This document shows positions 35,488 through 44,276 of a DNA stretch of 64,000 nucleotides, piece after piece. The position numbers and the translations under genes are program-made. Under the pieces are notes generated by a model. The model was not told the origin of the DNA. It was given only the letters and a program-made list of their open reading frames with translations, and searched no databases. The DNA lies in NCBI GenBank assembly GCA_964236735.1, contig CAXSFM010000004.1, positions 248,001 to 312,000 on the forward strand, given 5' to 3'. Numbering within the stretch: position 1 is the first letter of the stretch; each line of letters begins with the position of its first letter. Source of the stretch: JAIVJG01 sp964236735 (GTDB lineage Bacteria > Acidobacteriota > Blastocatellia > Pyrinomonadales > Pyrinomonadaceae).

Positions 35488-36066
35488 TCAAGAATTTTTC
35501 GCGGGTTGATAGGCTTTGCCTTCGTTCTTCAGCTTGAAGAAAATAATGTAGAAAGCCCACACGCCGCAGAGCAGCATCGCGCCGAAAGCGGGCAGGCCGC
35601 CGAGTGTGTGGTTAACTTTATCAGAATTGAGTGACCCCACGATGACCGGCGCGAGGCCAATGACGGCGAGCAGGTAAGTGCGCGCCACACGCGCCGCCGT
35701 TAGCTTCGCCTGGCCGAGAACGCGAAAGCTCGACGTTTCGCTCCCGTAGGTTCTTTTCTGTTCGAGCGGTTGAATGATGTAAGCCGAGAGCGGCGCGATG
35801 GGTAGAAAGAGCGCGACCACCCAACGCACCGCCTCGTAAGTTCCGTCCGGCAATTTCCGGTAGTCGAGCAGCGTCGTGCCGAAGCCGTTGAAGGTTTTGA
35901 AAGACGGCGCGGTGAACTCACGCATCTTCTCATTGAGTTTCTTCAACTCGTCTATGTTCTGCTGAAGAATCGCCGGCGCAAGCGGCTCATTGCACTGCGC
36001 GCACTTTGTTTCGATAGCAGCGTCGGCGTTAACGAAGTTGCAAGCGGGACACGCGACAGTATGCAT
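35488..36066 (-). CDS. Zinc-ribbon membrane protein, function unknown
   Basis: A 192-residue protein opening with a zinc ribbon (CPACNF...CAQC, C7, C10, C22, C25), a short coiled coil, then three hydrophobic segments (about residues 83-103, 130-148 and 160-180). A SNxxK-type loop lies between them. No family recognised. It is on the same strand as, and just upstream of, the aminotransferase gene (about 50 bases), but nothing in it points to pyrimidine metabolism. Confidence 0.7.
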   Translation of the reverse strand: MHTVACPACNFVNADAAIETKCAQCNEPLAPAILQQNIDELKKLNEKMREFTAPSFKTFNGFGTTLLDYRKLPDGTYEAVRWVVALFLPIAPLSAYIIQPLEQKRTYGSETSSFRVLGQAKLTAARVARTYLLAVIGLAPVIVGSLNSDKVNHTLGGLPAFGAMLLCGVWAFYIIFFKLKNEGKAYQPAKNS

Positions 36067-36119
36067 AGTTTCGACAATTCGACAGAGATGAGAGAACGTT
36101 TTCCTTTCAGTTCAACGGA

Positions 36120-37883
36120 TTAGAACAGCGAGCCGTTATCATTTGCTCCGAGCATGGCTTTGCGTACCAACGGAATCGGCGGGCCGCCGTATTGCAAAAA
36201 CGCATCGTGAAATTGCTTCCACGCGCTCTGGCCGCCGCGCGTGGCCGTCCAATCCTGACGCAGTTTGCGTATCATTAATTTGCCCATCGTGTAATTCAGA
36301 TAAGCCGGATCGAACGTGCCGCGCTCGGCTTGCTGCTCCGCGCTGCCTTCGTCCTGAAAGCCCTGTTCGAGAAACATCTTGCGCGACTCTTCAACCGTCA
36401 TGCCCTTCGTGTGCATTCCGATGGCCGACAGAAAACGCACGTTACGCAATAGAGCTTCCTCAAGTTGCCCGATGTGCATTTCAGCATCGCCCGCGCCGAG
36501 TCCCGCTTCGTACATCATTTCTTCCGTGTAGTGCGCCCAGCCTTCGGCGAAGGCGTAGCCGACGAAGACTTGGCCGAATTTTGACGACGAGCGATTGGCA
36601 TGGAGAAATTGCACGAAGTGGCCGGGATAAACTTCGTGGACGGAGGTGAACAGCAGGCTGCCTTTGCCCGGAGTGTACGAGTCTTGCTTGGCCTTCGGCC
36701 ATGTCGGGTCGGGCGGCGAGACGTAATAGACGGAAGGCAAGCCTGTCTCATACGGGCCGGGAATATTGATGTACGCGAAATTCCAAGCCTTGTACGGAGG
36801 CGCCAGCCCGACCTTCGCTTCTTCCGTGCCGGGAATCGTCAGCACGTCTTTGTCCTGTATGAATTTTCGTAAATCCGTGAGTTGAGTAGTCGCCGCTTCG
36901 ACGACGTTGCTCCCCGGCGCTTTATCCGCCGAAGCCTTTTCCTTGCACTGCTGTAAAGTTTGATTCGGCGCAAACTTCGCGCATTCTTCTTTCAGCGCGT
37001 TCGTGTTGCGCTCCAGATCACCCTTGCCGATCTCTTCGAGCTTGGCGAGATCAATGTCCACGCCTTCGGTTGCCTTGAGCATCTGCTTGAACTTGTCCGC
37101 GCCGAGCGCAAAGTTGTCAGTCGCGTTAGGCTCTTGCTGCGCGAGCCACGAGTCGAAATCCTTAACCGCTTTAATCGCGCCATCGTTCGCTTCCTTGAAA
37201 TCTTTTTGCGACCCCTCATCCTTTATCGGCTCGAAAACCTTTGGCACGTCCTTGCTGTAAAAATCCGCGAGTCCGCCAATCGTCGTGCGCCCGATTTTGA
37301 CGAGCGTTTTCGCCATCGGCATTTTCAAGTTCGCTTTGATCTGTTGGAGCGCGTTCGGCACATTGCGCGCATAAGCGGTGTACGCTTTGATGCGCGTTTC
37401 GAGCGGCGCATAAGGACGCGAGACGTACACGTCCGGGTCAATCGAATCGGCGTAGAAATAAGGATTCGTGTGCGGCTGGTCAACCGTCTCGCGCCAGAAC
37501 AAATCTTTATCAATCTGCGAGATTAAATAATCGCGCTCGAATCTCTGTCGCTCGTCCAATGAGTCGTCTTTGAAGGCGGCGGCCTTGTCGCGCTCGGCGT
37601 GGAGGCGTTGAATCTCTTTCTTCAAACTGTCCTCGCTCCAATCGGGGAGCTTGCCGTCAAATTCGTGCTTGCCCTGCATGATGGCGAAATCAGGATGCGC
37701 GACGAAATAATCATTCAAAAATTGATTGACGTAGCCATCCCACTGTTGCGATGAAGGAGAAGCAGTGGTCGCTACTTGATTCGTCGTCTGCGGCGCGGGC
37801 TGCTGGCAACCGGCGAGGGCGAGAAGAAACATAAAGGCGAACGCGGCTGAGAGCTTGAAGGTTAAGCTATTGGGTTTTGACAT
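36120..37883 (-). CDS. DUF885 lipoprotein (putative metallopeptidase)
   Basis: A 587-residue protein with a lipoprotein signal (FAFMFLLALAGC, Cys26). The rest is the helical DUF885 fold: YVNQFLNDYFVAHPDFAI near the N-terminus and, at about residues 415-422, HEVYPGHF, the family's HExxPGH-type presumed metal site; a downstream EGWAHYTEEMM provides the likely third ligand. The family is thought to be related to M3/M32-type zinc peptidases, but substrates are unknown. It would lie in the periplasm on a membrane. It precedes the zinc-ribbon gene on the same strand. Confidence 0.9.
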   Translation of the reverse strand: MSKPNSLTFKLSAAFAFMFLLALAGCQQPAPQTTNQVATTASPSSQQWDGYVNQFLNDYFVAHPDFAIMQGKHEFDGKLPDWSEDSLKKEIQRLHAERDKAAAFKDDSLDERQRFERDYLISQIDKDLFWRETVDQPHTNPYFYADSIDPDVYVSRPYAPLETRIKAYTAYARNVPNALQQIKANLKMPMAKTLVKIGRTTIGGLADFYSKDVPKVFEPIKDEGSQKDFKEANDGAIKAVKDFDSWLAQQEPNATDNFALGADKFKQMLKATEGVDIDLAKLEEIGKGDLERNTNALKEECAKFAPNQTLQQCKEKASADKAPGSNVVEAATTQLTDLRKFIQDKDVLTIPGTEEAKVGLAPPYKAWNFAYINIPGPYETGLPSVYYVSPPDPTWPKAKQDSYTPGKGSLLFTSVHEVYPGHFVQFLHANRSSSKFGQVFVGYAFAEGWAHYTEEMMYEAGLGAGDAEMHIGQLEEALLRNVRFLSAIGMHTKGMTVEESRKMFLEQGFQDEGSAEQQAERGTFDPAYLNYTMGKLMIRKLRQDWTATRGGQSAWKQFHDAFLQYGGPPIPLVRKAMLGANDNGSLF

Positions 37884-37922
37884 AAGTTTTTATGGCCTGT
37901 GCAGATTTTGATTCTGTTGCAG

Positions 37923-38390
37923 TCATTTTCCTTCTTGCTTTTCAAACTTGGGCGAAGGTGAACTGCCGGGAAATTGTTGGTATTGAGCTAGCAGGGCTTT
38001 ACTTCCATCGCCACTGATAGCAAAGGCAAACCATTCACTGAAATCACCGTTTTCACATTTAATGTTATAGACGGCTCTCACGGGGACAGGGTCATGCGCC
38101 ACATAATTTATCCAATGATCGGTTACTTGAATCACCTTACCCGTTCGTTCATGTGTCCTTTTCATCGTAGGTAAAATTAGATTTTTCTCATTGGCAGTTT
38201 TGAAAACATCATGTGCGTCATCATAAATTGCTTCATACTGTTCTTCATTTATCCTTTTATGAAATTGCTCAACAGCGCGTTCGGCGGTCTTCTTTTCATC
38301 TTCAATCCAAACGGGTCTGGCCGAGAAAGTGCATGAACAAAATATTGAAGCAATCAGCGATAGAAGAAGTAGATGTTTACCCTGTCGCAT
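37923..38390 (-). CDS. Hypothetical lipoprotein, DUF4019-like
   Basis: A 155-residue protein with a lipoprotein signal (LLLLSLIASIFCSC). The mature domain has an N-terminal helix with AERAVEQFHKRINEEQYEAIYDDAHDVFK followed by strands (GKVIQVTDHWINYV, RAVYNIKCENGDFSEWFAFAI), a small alpha/beta cone fold like DUF4019/NTF2-type secreted domains. Function unknown. Base composition is AT-richer than both neighbours, suggesting a recent arrival. It overlaps none and lies 39 bases upstream of the DUF885 gene on the same strand. Confidence 0.75.
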   Translation of the reverse strand: MRQGKHLLLLSLIASIFCSCTFSARPVWIEDEKKTAERAVEQFHKRINEEQYEAIYDDAHDVFKTANEKNLILPTMKRTHERTGKVIQVTDHWINYVAHDPVPVRAVYNIKCENGDFSEWFAFAISGDGSKALLAQYQQFPGSSPSPKFEKQEGK

Positions 38391-38428
38391 ACATTGCTTT
38401 CCAACTCCAGCAAGTTTAATTCTGAATC

Positions 38429-39907
38429 TTAATATAAATTTCCCTCGCGCTTGCGTCCCGTGTAATCCACATAGACGACTTTTAGCTCGGTGTAGAAGTC
38501 GAGCGCGGTCGAGCCTTGCTCGCGCTCACCGATGCCGGTGGACTTGATGCCGCCGAAGGGGATATGCGCCTCGCCGCCCGTCGTGGGCGAATTGATGTGC
38601 GTCATGCCGGTCTCGATTTCATCAACGAAGCGAAAGATGCGCGCGGCGTCGTTCGTGAAGATTGAAGACGACAAACCGTATTCACTGTCGTTGGCGACAA
38701 TCATCGCTTCTTCAAAATCACGGACGCGCAGGACGGAGAGGACGGGGCCGAAAATTTCCTCGCGCGCGATACGCATGTCCGGCGTCACCGCGTCGAAGAC
38801 GGTCGGCTTGATAAAGTAACCCTTGCGTAGATTCGCGCCATCGGCAATCGCGCCGCCGCAGGCGAGCGTCGCGCCGTCTTCGCGCCCGATGTCTATGTAG
38901 CCGAGCACCGATTTGAATTGCGAAGCGTCAACGATGGGGCCGACTTCCACGCCGTCGTCCATGCCGTTGCCGATTCGATAACTCTCCGCGCGCGTTTTGA
39001 GACGTGTGACGAAATCATCGGCGACGCTTTCGACGACGATGGCGCGGCTCGTCGCCGTGCAACGTTGACCCGTCGCGCCGAACGCGCCCTGAGCGGTGGA
39101 TTCGACGGCGAGTTCCATGTCTGCGTCTTCGAGGATGATGACGGGATTCTTCCCGCCCATCTCGGCCTGTACTTTGACGCCGCGCCGTGCCGCCTGCTCG
39201 TAGAGTTTGAGTCCGACGCCGTTCGAGCCGGTGAAAGAAATGGCGCGCACCGCCGGATGATTGATAATCTCGTCGCCCGTCTCTGACCCGTTGCCGAGCA
39301 CGAGATTGAGCACGCCTGCCGGAATGCCGGCCTCGACGAACAATTCGACGAGGCGGACGGCGGTGGCTGGCGTCAGCGTCGCGGGCTTGAAGACGACGGT
39401 GTTTCCGGCGACGAGTGCGGGCGCGATTTTCCAGACGGGAATCGCGACGGGAAAATTCCACGGCGTGATGCAGGCGACGACGCCGTGCGGTTGCTTGATG
39501 GTGTACGCGAAGTTCGCGGGAAGCTCGGAGTTGATCGTCTCGCCGTTCATGCGCCGAGACTCGCCAGCGCAAAACTCCGCGACGTTGATGGCGCGCTGGA
39601 CTTCTCCGCGCGATTCGGCGAGCGTCTTGCCCTCTTCGCGCGTGAGCAGCGCGGACAAGTTTTCTTTGTCGTCTTCCATCAAACGGGCGGCGCGTGCGAC
39701 GATACGCCCGCGCGTCGGGGCTGGCGTCGCGCGCCATGAGCGGAAAGCTTCGGCGGCGGCTTCAACGGCATGACGCGCTTCCTCGCGTGTAGAGAGCGGG
39801 ACGTGTCCGAGTATCTCGTCCGTGTTCGCGGGGTTGATATTTTCGACGTGCTTCGGTGAAACTGACTCGACCCACTGGCCGCCGATGAAGTTGCGATAAG
39901 TCTGCAT
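38429..39907 (-). CDS. NAD(P)-dependent aldehyde dehydrogenase, KGSADH-like
   Basis: A 492-residue aldehyde dehydrogenase. The oxyanion asparagine is in ITPWNFPVAIP, the general base Glu in QAEMGGKNPV (about 247), and the nucleophile Cys in GATGQRCTATSR (about 282). The pattern is closest to alpha-ketoglutaric semialdehyde/2,5-dioxovalerate dehydrogenases (YcbD type), which do not use CoA. Near the pyrimidine genes it might oxidise malonate semialdehyde, but that is inference; sugar-acid-derived semialdehydes are equally possible. It is divergent from the acyl-CoA ligase across a 234-base gap. Confidence 0.9.
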   Translation of the reverse strand: MQTYRNFIGGQWVESVSPKHVENINPANTDEILGHVPLSTREEARHAVEAAAEAFRSWRATPAPTRGRIVARAARLMEDDKENLSALLTREEGKTLAESRGEVQRAINVAEFCAGESRRMNGETINSELPANFAYTIKQPHGVVACITPWNFPVAIPVWKIAPALVAGNTVVFKPATLTPATAVRLVELFVEAGIPAGVLNLVLGNGSETGDEIINHPAVRAISFTGSNGVGLKLYEQAARRGVKVQAEMGGKNPVIILEDADMELAVESTAQGAFGATGQRCTATSRAIVVESVADDFVTRLKTRAESYRIGNGMDDGVEVGPIVDASQFKSVLGYIDIGREDGATLACGGAIADGANLRKGYFIKPTVFDAVTPDMRIAREEIFGPVLSVLRVRDFEEAMIVANDSEYGLSSSIFTNDAARIFRFVDEIETGMTHINSPTTGGEAHIPFGGIKSTGIGEREQGSTALDFYTELKVVYVDYTGRKREGNLY

Positions 39908-40141
39908 AGATAGCTTTATCTCATAGAGCGAGAAGAGAACCCTTTTGCTCGATGCCTTAAAGAGTTCAGGAAATTTATAGGCTTAAATGATAGCCGTTGC
40001 TGAATCGGGAGCGCGTTAGATAACTGCGGCGAGCGCAATTTAATTTTCTTCGATAGCACGCGCGATTCTGTCTGGCTGCGACGGCAAATATATCACAGCG
40101 CGCGTGTGTGAAAAGCTAAAAAGGATGGAAGACGAGAAAGC

Positions 40142-41668
40142 ATGACAGCCAATTTACGCGAACTGCTCGACACGCGCGTCGCCACCACGCCGGACAAAAT
40201 CTTTCTCATTGCAGAGAGTGACAATCGGCGATTCACATATCGAGAATTCGACGCAGCCGTCAATCGCACGGCACAAATGCTGGCGGCGCATGACATCGGT
40301 AAGGGCGATGTGGTGAGCCTGCTCTTGCCGAACAGCGCGGAGTACGTCATCGCCTACTTTGCCTGCTTCAAACTCGGTGCGCTGGCCGGGCCGGTCAACT
40401 CTCTGCTCAAGCCGGAGGAGATGGCCTACATCGTCGGTAATTCAGAGGCGAAGGCTCTGCTCTATCACACAGAGTTTGAATCGCAGGCCAATGAGCTACG
40501 CGAAAGCGTCAAGACGCTCGTCGCCGCGATTGTCTTCGATGATGAAAAAATGGCGACTGCGGAATACGCGAGCGACGACATACGCGGTCTCGATGCGGCG
40601 ATTAATGCCAATGATGAGGCGATCATCATTTACACTTCGGGCACGACGGGAAAATCGAAAGGCTGCCTGCTCACACACGCCAACTTGCTGGCGAACGCGC
40701 GTCAGATTGTGGAGTGGCTCGGTTTTACGGAGCGCGACCGTCTGTTGAGCGTGATGCCGCTCTTTCACATGAACGCCGTCTCGGTGACGACGTTGAGCGC
40801 GCTCTACGCTGGAGGCTCGACCGTCGTCAGCCCGCGTTTCTCCGCGTCGCGTTTCTGGGAAATCATCTCTGAACATCAAGTCACTTCGTTCGGCTCAGTC
40901 GCCACGATGCTCTCGATGTTGCTGGCGAAGTACGCGGACGGCGTGCCGGAGAATTTGAGCACGAGTCAACTGCGCTTCGCGATGTGCGGCAGCGCGCCCG
41001 TCCCTGCGGAAGTGCTGCGACGCTTCGAGGAAAAATTCAAGTGTCTCGTCGTCGAAGGCTACGGCCTCTCCGAGTCAACCTGCCGCTCGACTTTTAATCC
41101 GCCCGATGAGAGACGCAAGCCCGGCTCGTGCGGCCTGAGCATTGGCAACGAGATGAAAATTTTTGACGAAGAAGACAGGGAAGTTGCCGCCGGCGAAACG
41201 GGCGAAATCGTCATGCGCGGCGCAAACATTTTCAAAGGCTATTTTCGTCAGGACGAGGCGACGGCGCGCGCCTTTCGCGGCGGATGGTTTCACACGGGCG
41301 ATGTCGGCTACTGCGACGCGGATGGCTTTTTCCACATCGTTGACCGCAAGTCAGACATGATCATTCGCGGCGGCGAAAACATTTACCCGCGCGAAATAGA
41401 CGAAGTGCTGTATCGTCATCCGCAGATCGCGGAAGCGGCCACCGTCGGCGTGCCGGATGAATTGTACGGCGAAGAGGTCGCGGCCTTCGTCGTCCTGCGT
41501 GAAGGCGAGAGTGTGAGCGAGGCGGAGATTATTAAATACTGTCAGGCGCATCTCGCGGATTTCAAATGCCCGAAGACTGTGCATCTCGTCAGCAGCCTGC
41601 CCAAAGGCGCGACGGGAAAAATCCTCAAGCGCGAATTGACCCGCCGCTTCAAAGAGATAGTGATTTGA
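40142..41668 (+). CDS. Acyl-CoA ligase (AMP-forming)
   Basis: A 508-residue member of the ANL adenylate-forming family. The phosphate loop is IIIYTSGTTGKSKG, then YGLSES (adenine motif), HTGDVGYCDADGFFHIVDRKSDMIIRGGENIYP (hinge and second domain), and the catalytic lysine in PKGATGKILKREL. It joins a carboxylic acid to CoA via an acyl-adenylate; chain length is not readable from sequence. Medium/long-chain fatty acid and CaiC-like ligases are closest. If the divergent aldehyde dehydrogenase makes malonate, a malonyl-CoA synthetase role is conceivable but not indicated by motif. The DUF6328 gene follows after 31 bases. Confidence 0.9.
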   Translation: MTANLRELLDTRVATTPDKIFLIAESDNRRFTYREFDAAVNRTAQMLAAHDIGKGDVVSLLLPNSAEYVIAYFACFKLGALAGPVNSLLKPEEMAYIVGNSEAKALLYHTEFESQANELRESVKTLVAAIVFDDEKMATAEYASDDIRGLDAAINANDEAIIIYTSGTTGKSKGCLLTHANLLANARQIVEWLGFTERDRLLSVMPLFHMNAVSVTTLSALYAGGSTVVSPRFSASRFWEIISEHQVTSFGSVATMLSMLLAKYADGVPENLSTSQLRFAMCGSAPVPAEVLRRFEEKFKCLVVEGYGLSESTCRSTFNPPDERRKPGSCGLSIGNEMKIFDEEDREVAAGETGEIVMRGANIFKGYFRQDEATARAFRGGWFHTGDVGYCDADGFFHIVDRKSDMIIRGGENIYPREIDEVLYRHPQIAEAATVGVPDELYGEEVAAFVVLREGESVSEAEIIKYCQAHLADFKCPKTVHLVSSLPKGATGKILKRELTRRFKEIVI

Positions 41669-41699
41669 AATTTCGAGAGGGAGCATGACGGAAACTTGA

Positions 41700-42641
41700 A
41701 TGGCACAGCTCAAAGATAAAATCACGCATGTCCTCGACGAAAGCCGGATGCTCGTGCTCGGCGCGCAGGTCATCGTCGGTTTACAGTATCGCTCAATCAT
41801 GGAAAAGGGTTTCGAGTCGCTGCCGTTTGTCACCCAACTGCTCAAGCTCTGCGGACTCTTCGCGATGCTGGTGTCAATCGCGCTGCTGATCGCGCCGACG
41901 GCATATCATCGCATCGTCGAGCGTGGCGAAATCTCGGATGAGTTGCACCGCTACGCGACCAGAACCGCGACGCTCGCGCTGTTTCCGTTGAGCATCGGAC
42001 TCGCGATTGACATGTACATGGCGACGGAAAAAATCGTCGGGCGCACGGCGGGCATCTTCGCCGGTGCGGGGATTCTCGTGTTCGCGCTTTTTTTCTGGTA
42101 CGCATTGGAACTCGTGAGAAAAAGTCAGAGCGTGTCTGCGACACAGGAGCGTCAAGAGATGGACGAACAGAAAGAAGAGCAGGATAGCGGCGAAAAATTG
42201 AAGGACAAGGTCAAGCACGTCTTGACTGAGGCGCGCACGGTGTTGCCGGGCGCACAGGCGCTGCTAGGTTTTCAGTTCATCGCTATCCTGATGGAAAGTT
42301 TCGACAAACTGCCGCCCGCATCGAAGTACGTTCATCTGTTTTGCCTGACGATGACTGCGATCACCGTCGTCTTCCTGATGACGCCGGCGGCCTATCATCG
42401 CATCGTCGAGCAGGGCGAAGACACGGAACGCTTTCATCGTTTCGCGAGCCGCATGGTCGTTGCCGCGATGGTTCCGCTCGCGCTCGGCATCTGCGGTGAT
42501 GTCTATGTCGTCGTCAACAAAGTGCTCGACTCGCAACTAATCGCCGTCGTCGCTTCAATCATCATCCTCGCGCTCTTCTGGGAACTCTGGTTCGGCCTGA
42601 CCATCTACCGGCGCACGCAACGCGACCACGCGATGACTTAG
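41700..42641 (+). CDS. Duplicated DUF6328 membrane protein
   Basis: A 313-residue protein made of two similar halves (about 1-145 and 160-305), joined by a charged linker (EQKEEQDSGEK). Each half starts LKDKxxHVLxEAR..xxGAQ and contains a helix ending AP/TPxAYHRIVExGE, then RxAxRxxxxAxxPLxxGxxxDxY, with four hydrophobic helices per half. This is the DUF6328 pattern, normally a single unit of about 150 residues. Function unknown. The ATG follows a four-codon mini-frame (ATGACGGAAACTTGA) carrying the better ribosome site, so translation may be coupled to it. Confidence 0.85.
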   Translation: MAQLKDKITHVLDESRMLVLGAQVIVGLQYRSIMEKGFESLPFVTQLLKLCGLFAMLVSIALLIAPTAYHRIVERGEISDELHRYATRTATLALFPLSIGLAIDMYMATEKIVGRTAGIFAGAGILVFALFFWYALELVRKSQSVSATQERQEMDEQKEEQDSGEKLKDKVKHVLTEARTVLPGAQALLGFQFIAILMESFDKLPPASKYVHLFCLTMTAITVVFLMTPAAYHRIVEQGEDTERFHRFASRMVVAAMVPLALGICGDVYVVVNKVLDSQLIAVVASIIILALFWELWFGLTIYRRTQRDHAMT

Positions 42642-42682
42642 ATCACCCGACAAACTTATTGCGCCTGCGAAAGGCAAAGAAA

Positions 42683-42840
42683 TTAACAGGGATGGACAGG
42701 ATAGACAGGATGAAAGAAGAATTGATGAGTGATGAATGCGGAATGATGAATGAAGACAAGAAGCTCCGCCCATCTATTCATCATTCATCACTCCGCATTC
42801 ATCATTTCTTGCGACATCCTGTTCATCCTGTCTATCCTTG
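42683..42840. repeat. Nested palindromic simple-word repeat
   Basis: Outer arms carry GGATGGACAGGATAGACAGGATG and, inverted, CATCCTGTTCATCCTGTCTATCC; inner arms carry GATGAGTGATGAATGCGGAATGATGAATG and its near reverse complement. The two nested pairs close on a short centre (AGACAAGAAGCTCCGCCC). The element fills most of the gap between the DUF6328 and M20 genes, and its transcript could form a hairpin of more than 50 base pairs with mismatches. Confidence 0.85.
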
Positions 42841-42888
42841 TGAATAATTCTTACTGGTCATCTCGTGAAAATATCAATGGAGATAAAA

Positions 42889-44217
42889 ATGAAACATCAA
42901 CGCACGCTCGCTTTCGCGCTCATGCTGATGTGTACAGTGTCGAGCGTCGCGCAGCAGGTGGTTGTCAGAAACGCATCAATCGTTGAGACTGCATCTGTCG
43001 CGCGACAGCAAAAAATCGCCGGCCTCGCCGAAAGTCTGCGCGCGCAATTGATCGCGCAACGTCGAGACTTTCATATCCATCCTGAGCTTTCCAACCGCGA
43101 AGAGCGCACGTCGCGCGTCGTCGCCGAGCGTCTCAAAGCTCTGGGTTTGACAGACATCAAAACGGGCGTCGGGAAATATGGCGTCACCGCGCTGCTCGTC
43201 GGCGGGAAGCCCGGCGCGGTCGTCGCCGTGCGCGCAGATATGGATGCGCTGCCGATTAACGAGACGATGGACGTGCCTTATAAATCGCAGATGCCGAACG
43301 TCAAACACGCCTGCGGCCACGACGTGCATACGACGGTCGAGCTTGGCGTCGCGGAAGTTTTGAGCCGGATGCGTGCGGAGATTCCCGGCACGATCAAGTT
43401 CATCTTTCAACCCGCCGAAGAAGGCGCGCCTGCGGGCGAAGAGGGAGGCGCGGAGTACATGATCAAGCAAGGCGCGCTCGACAATCCGCGCCCGCAGGCC
43501 ATCTTTGGTTTGCACACGGAGCCGAACGTGCAGGTCGGGCAAATCGGTTATCAATCCGGCCCGGCGATGGCTTCGTCCGACACTTTTTCCATCGTCATAC
43601 ACGGCAAAGATTCGCACGGCGCGCAACCGCAGAAGGGCGTGGACGCGGTGGTCGTCGCTTCCGAATGCGTGCTCGCGCTGCAACATATCAGGAGTCGCCG
43701 GATTGATCCGCTGGAGCCGCTCGTCATCACCGTCGGGACGATTAACGGCGGCACGCGCTTCAACGTCATTGCCGGTGAAGTAAAAATGACGGGCACGATG
43801 CGGACGTTTAATGAAGCTGTCCGCGAGCAGTCCATCAAATTTATGCGCGAGACGATTAATAACGTCGCCGCCGCTTACGGGGCGACCGCCGAATTAACGA
43901 TGGAGGACAGCAATCCCGTCACCTACAACGAACCTTCGCTCGTCGAAGAGACTTTGCCGAGCATTCGCAGAGTCGTCGGCGAAAAGAACGCGCTCGTGCT
44001 CAAGCCCTTCATGCCGGCGGAAGATTTTTCCAAATACGAAAAAATCGTTCCCGGCTTTTTCTATTTTCTCGGCGTCGGCAACAAAGCCAAGGGCATCACG
44101 GCGGGATGGCACACGGCGGATTTCGATGTTGATGAAGAGAGCTTGGTCGTCGGCGTGAAGGTCATGTCGAACGTGCTTTTGGATTATCTGGAACATCACG
44201 CCGGAGACAAAAAGTAG
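42889..44217 (+). CDS. Exported M20 family amidohydrolase
   Basis: A 442-residue protein with a Sec signal (TLAFALMLMCTVSSVAQ). The rest is an M20D/amidohydrolase of the IAA-amino acid hydrolase/hippuricase/N-acyl-amino acid type: RRDFHIHPELSNREERT, VRADMDALPI, KHACGHDVHTT (metal-binding Cys and His pair), FQPAEEGAP with the catalytic glutamates, GLHTEP, and HGAQPQKGVDA in the lid domain. It removes the acyl group from N-acyl amino acids or similar amides, here probably in the periplasm. The ATG used has GGAG eight bases upstream; a GTG eight codons earlier is an alternative. Confidence 0.93.
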   Translation: MKHQRTLAFALMLMCTVSSVAQQVVVRNASIVETASVARQQKIAGLAESLRAQLIAQRRDFHIHPELSNREERTSRVVAERLKALGLTDIKTGVGKYGVTALLVGGKPGAVVAVRADMDALPINETMDVPYKSQMPNVKHACGHDVHTTVELGVAEVLSRMRAEIPGTIKFIFQPAEEGAPAGEEGGAEYMIKQGALDNPRPQAIFGLHTEPNVQVGQIGYQSGPAMASSDTFSIVIHGKDSHGAQPQKGVDAVVVASECVLALQHIRSRRIDPLEPLVITVGTINGGTRFNVIAGEVKMTGTMRTFNEAVREQSIKFMRETINNVAAAYGATAELTMEDSNPVTYNEPSLVEETLPSIRRVVGEKNALVLKPFMPAEDFSKYEKIVPGFFYFLGVGNKAKGITAGWHTADFDVDEESLVVGVKVMSNVLLDYLEHHAGDKK

Positions 44218-44276
44218 CTTCCATCTGCTCGCTCTCATCGGTCGCGTCTATCTGCAATCGGCGATAAAATACACGC

